Position numbers and translations under genes: made by a program. Under the pieces are notes generated by a model that did no database searches, had not been told where the DNA came from, and saw nothing but the letters and a program-made list of their open reading frames with translations. A DNA stretch of 5,224 nucleotides. It comes from Alphaproteobacteria bacterium. Lineage in GTDB: Bacteria > Pseudomonadota > Alphaproteobacteria > Micavibrionales > UBA2020. This document shows positions 5,136 to 5,224 of this stretch, piece after piece; the first letter of the stretch is position 1; the number at the start of each line of letters is the position of its first letter. The DNA is taken from NCBI GenBank assembly GCA_018971405.1, contig JAGXAX010000120.1:1-5224 (forward strand), given 5' to 3'.

Positions 5136-5224
5136 ATGACCCCGGCAACGGATAAAACAGCAAGGCCGGCCGCACCCGCCGCAAAAGGCAAAAAAATCTT
5201 CTGCTTCGGCCTCGGCTACACGGC
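5136..5224 (+). CDS. Start of a probable Rossmann-fold SDR/epimerase-like protein, cut at window end
   Basis: Only 29 complete codons are visible. After a basic, Ala/Pro-rich leader (residues 1-20) comes KIFCFGLGYTA, the first strand and glycine-rich turn (GxGYxA) of an NAD(P)-binding Rossmann fold. The motif resembles the SDR/YeeZ-type nucleotide-sugar-epimerase-like proteins often found near the FzlA-like gene in alphaproteobacteria, as I recall. The start is 15 bp after the previous stop, so it is probably co-transcribed, but no good purine-rich ribosome binding site is seen before the ATG. An internal start closer to the Rossmann strand would need a non-ATG codon. The subfamily assignment is tentative because so little is visible. 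Confidence 0.55.
   Translation, partial: MTPATDKTARPAAPAAKGKKIFCFGLGYT

Noticed and set aside
1..5224. Mobile element, CRISPR array, tRNA/rRNA or defence system
   Set aside because: No transposase, terminal repeats, repeat-spacer pattern, tRNA-like structure or defence-type domain was seen. All long genes are housekeeping or known envelope families.

Overview
The window looks like a chromosomal segment from an alphaproteobacterium. Three things suggest this. The coding sequence is GC-rich with strong G/C preference at third positions. The aroQ-accB-accC order is common in that class. The gene at 4452-5120 closely resembles the FzlA-type glutathione-S-transferase-fold proteins of alphaproteobacteria, including the characteristic C-terminal HYxxLDF tail. 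The genus cannot be named from the sequence alone.

Layout. Positions 1-288 are an AT-richer divergent regulatory region. A leftward gene starts at the left edge, with only its ATG, a strong ribosome binding site and a good sigma70-type promoter visible. Rightward there is a candidate promoter for the main operon, preceded by a 20-bp near-perfect palindrome. From 289 to 4361 five genes run rightward with almost no spacing: aroQ (type II 3-dehydroquinate dehydratase), accB (biotin carboxyl carrier protein), accC (biotin carboxylase), a secreted YceI-family lipocalin-like protein, and a fusion of a cytochrome b561 membrane domain to a second periplasmic YceI domain. A 90-bp gap (4362-4451) holds a second candidate promoter. 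It is followed by the FzlA-like gene and, 15 bp later, the start of a probable NAD(P)-binding Rossmann (SDR/epimerase-like) gene cut by the right edge.

How the genes fit together. AroQ serves the shikimate pathway. AccB and AccC form the biotin half of acetyl-CoA carboxylase, the first step of fatty-acid synthesis. The YceI and b561-YceI genes resemble the E. coli yceI/yceJ pair. YceI proteins bind polyisoprenoid or quinone-like lipids in the periplasm, and b561 domains are di-haem quinol-linked membrane cytochromes, so a periplasmic lipid/quinone redox role is a reasonable inference. The accC stop overlaps the yceI start by 4 nt, so this envelope module is translationally tied to lipid biosynthesis.

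I see no mobile element, CRISPR array, RNA gene or defence system. The most interesting points are the b561-YceI fusion, which keeps a complete signal-peptide-like segment and a possible internal start at its junction; the operator-like palindrome before aroQ; an unusual Ile in the HPGYGF motif of AccC; and shared promoter-like elements in both noncoding gaps.
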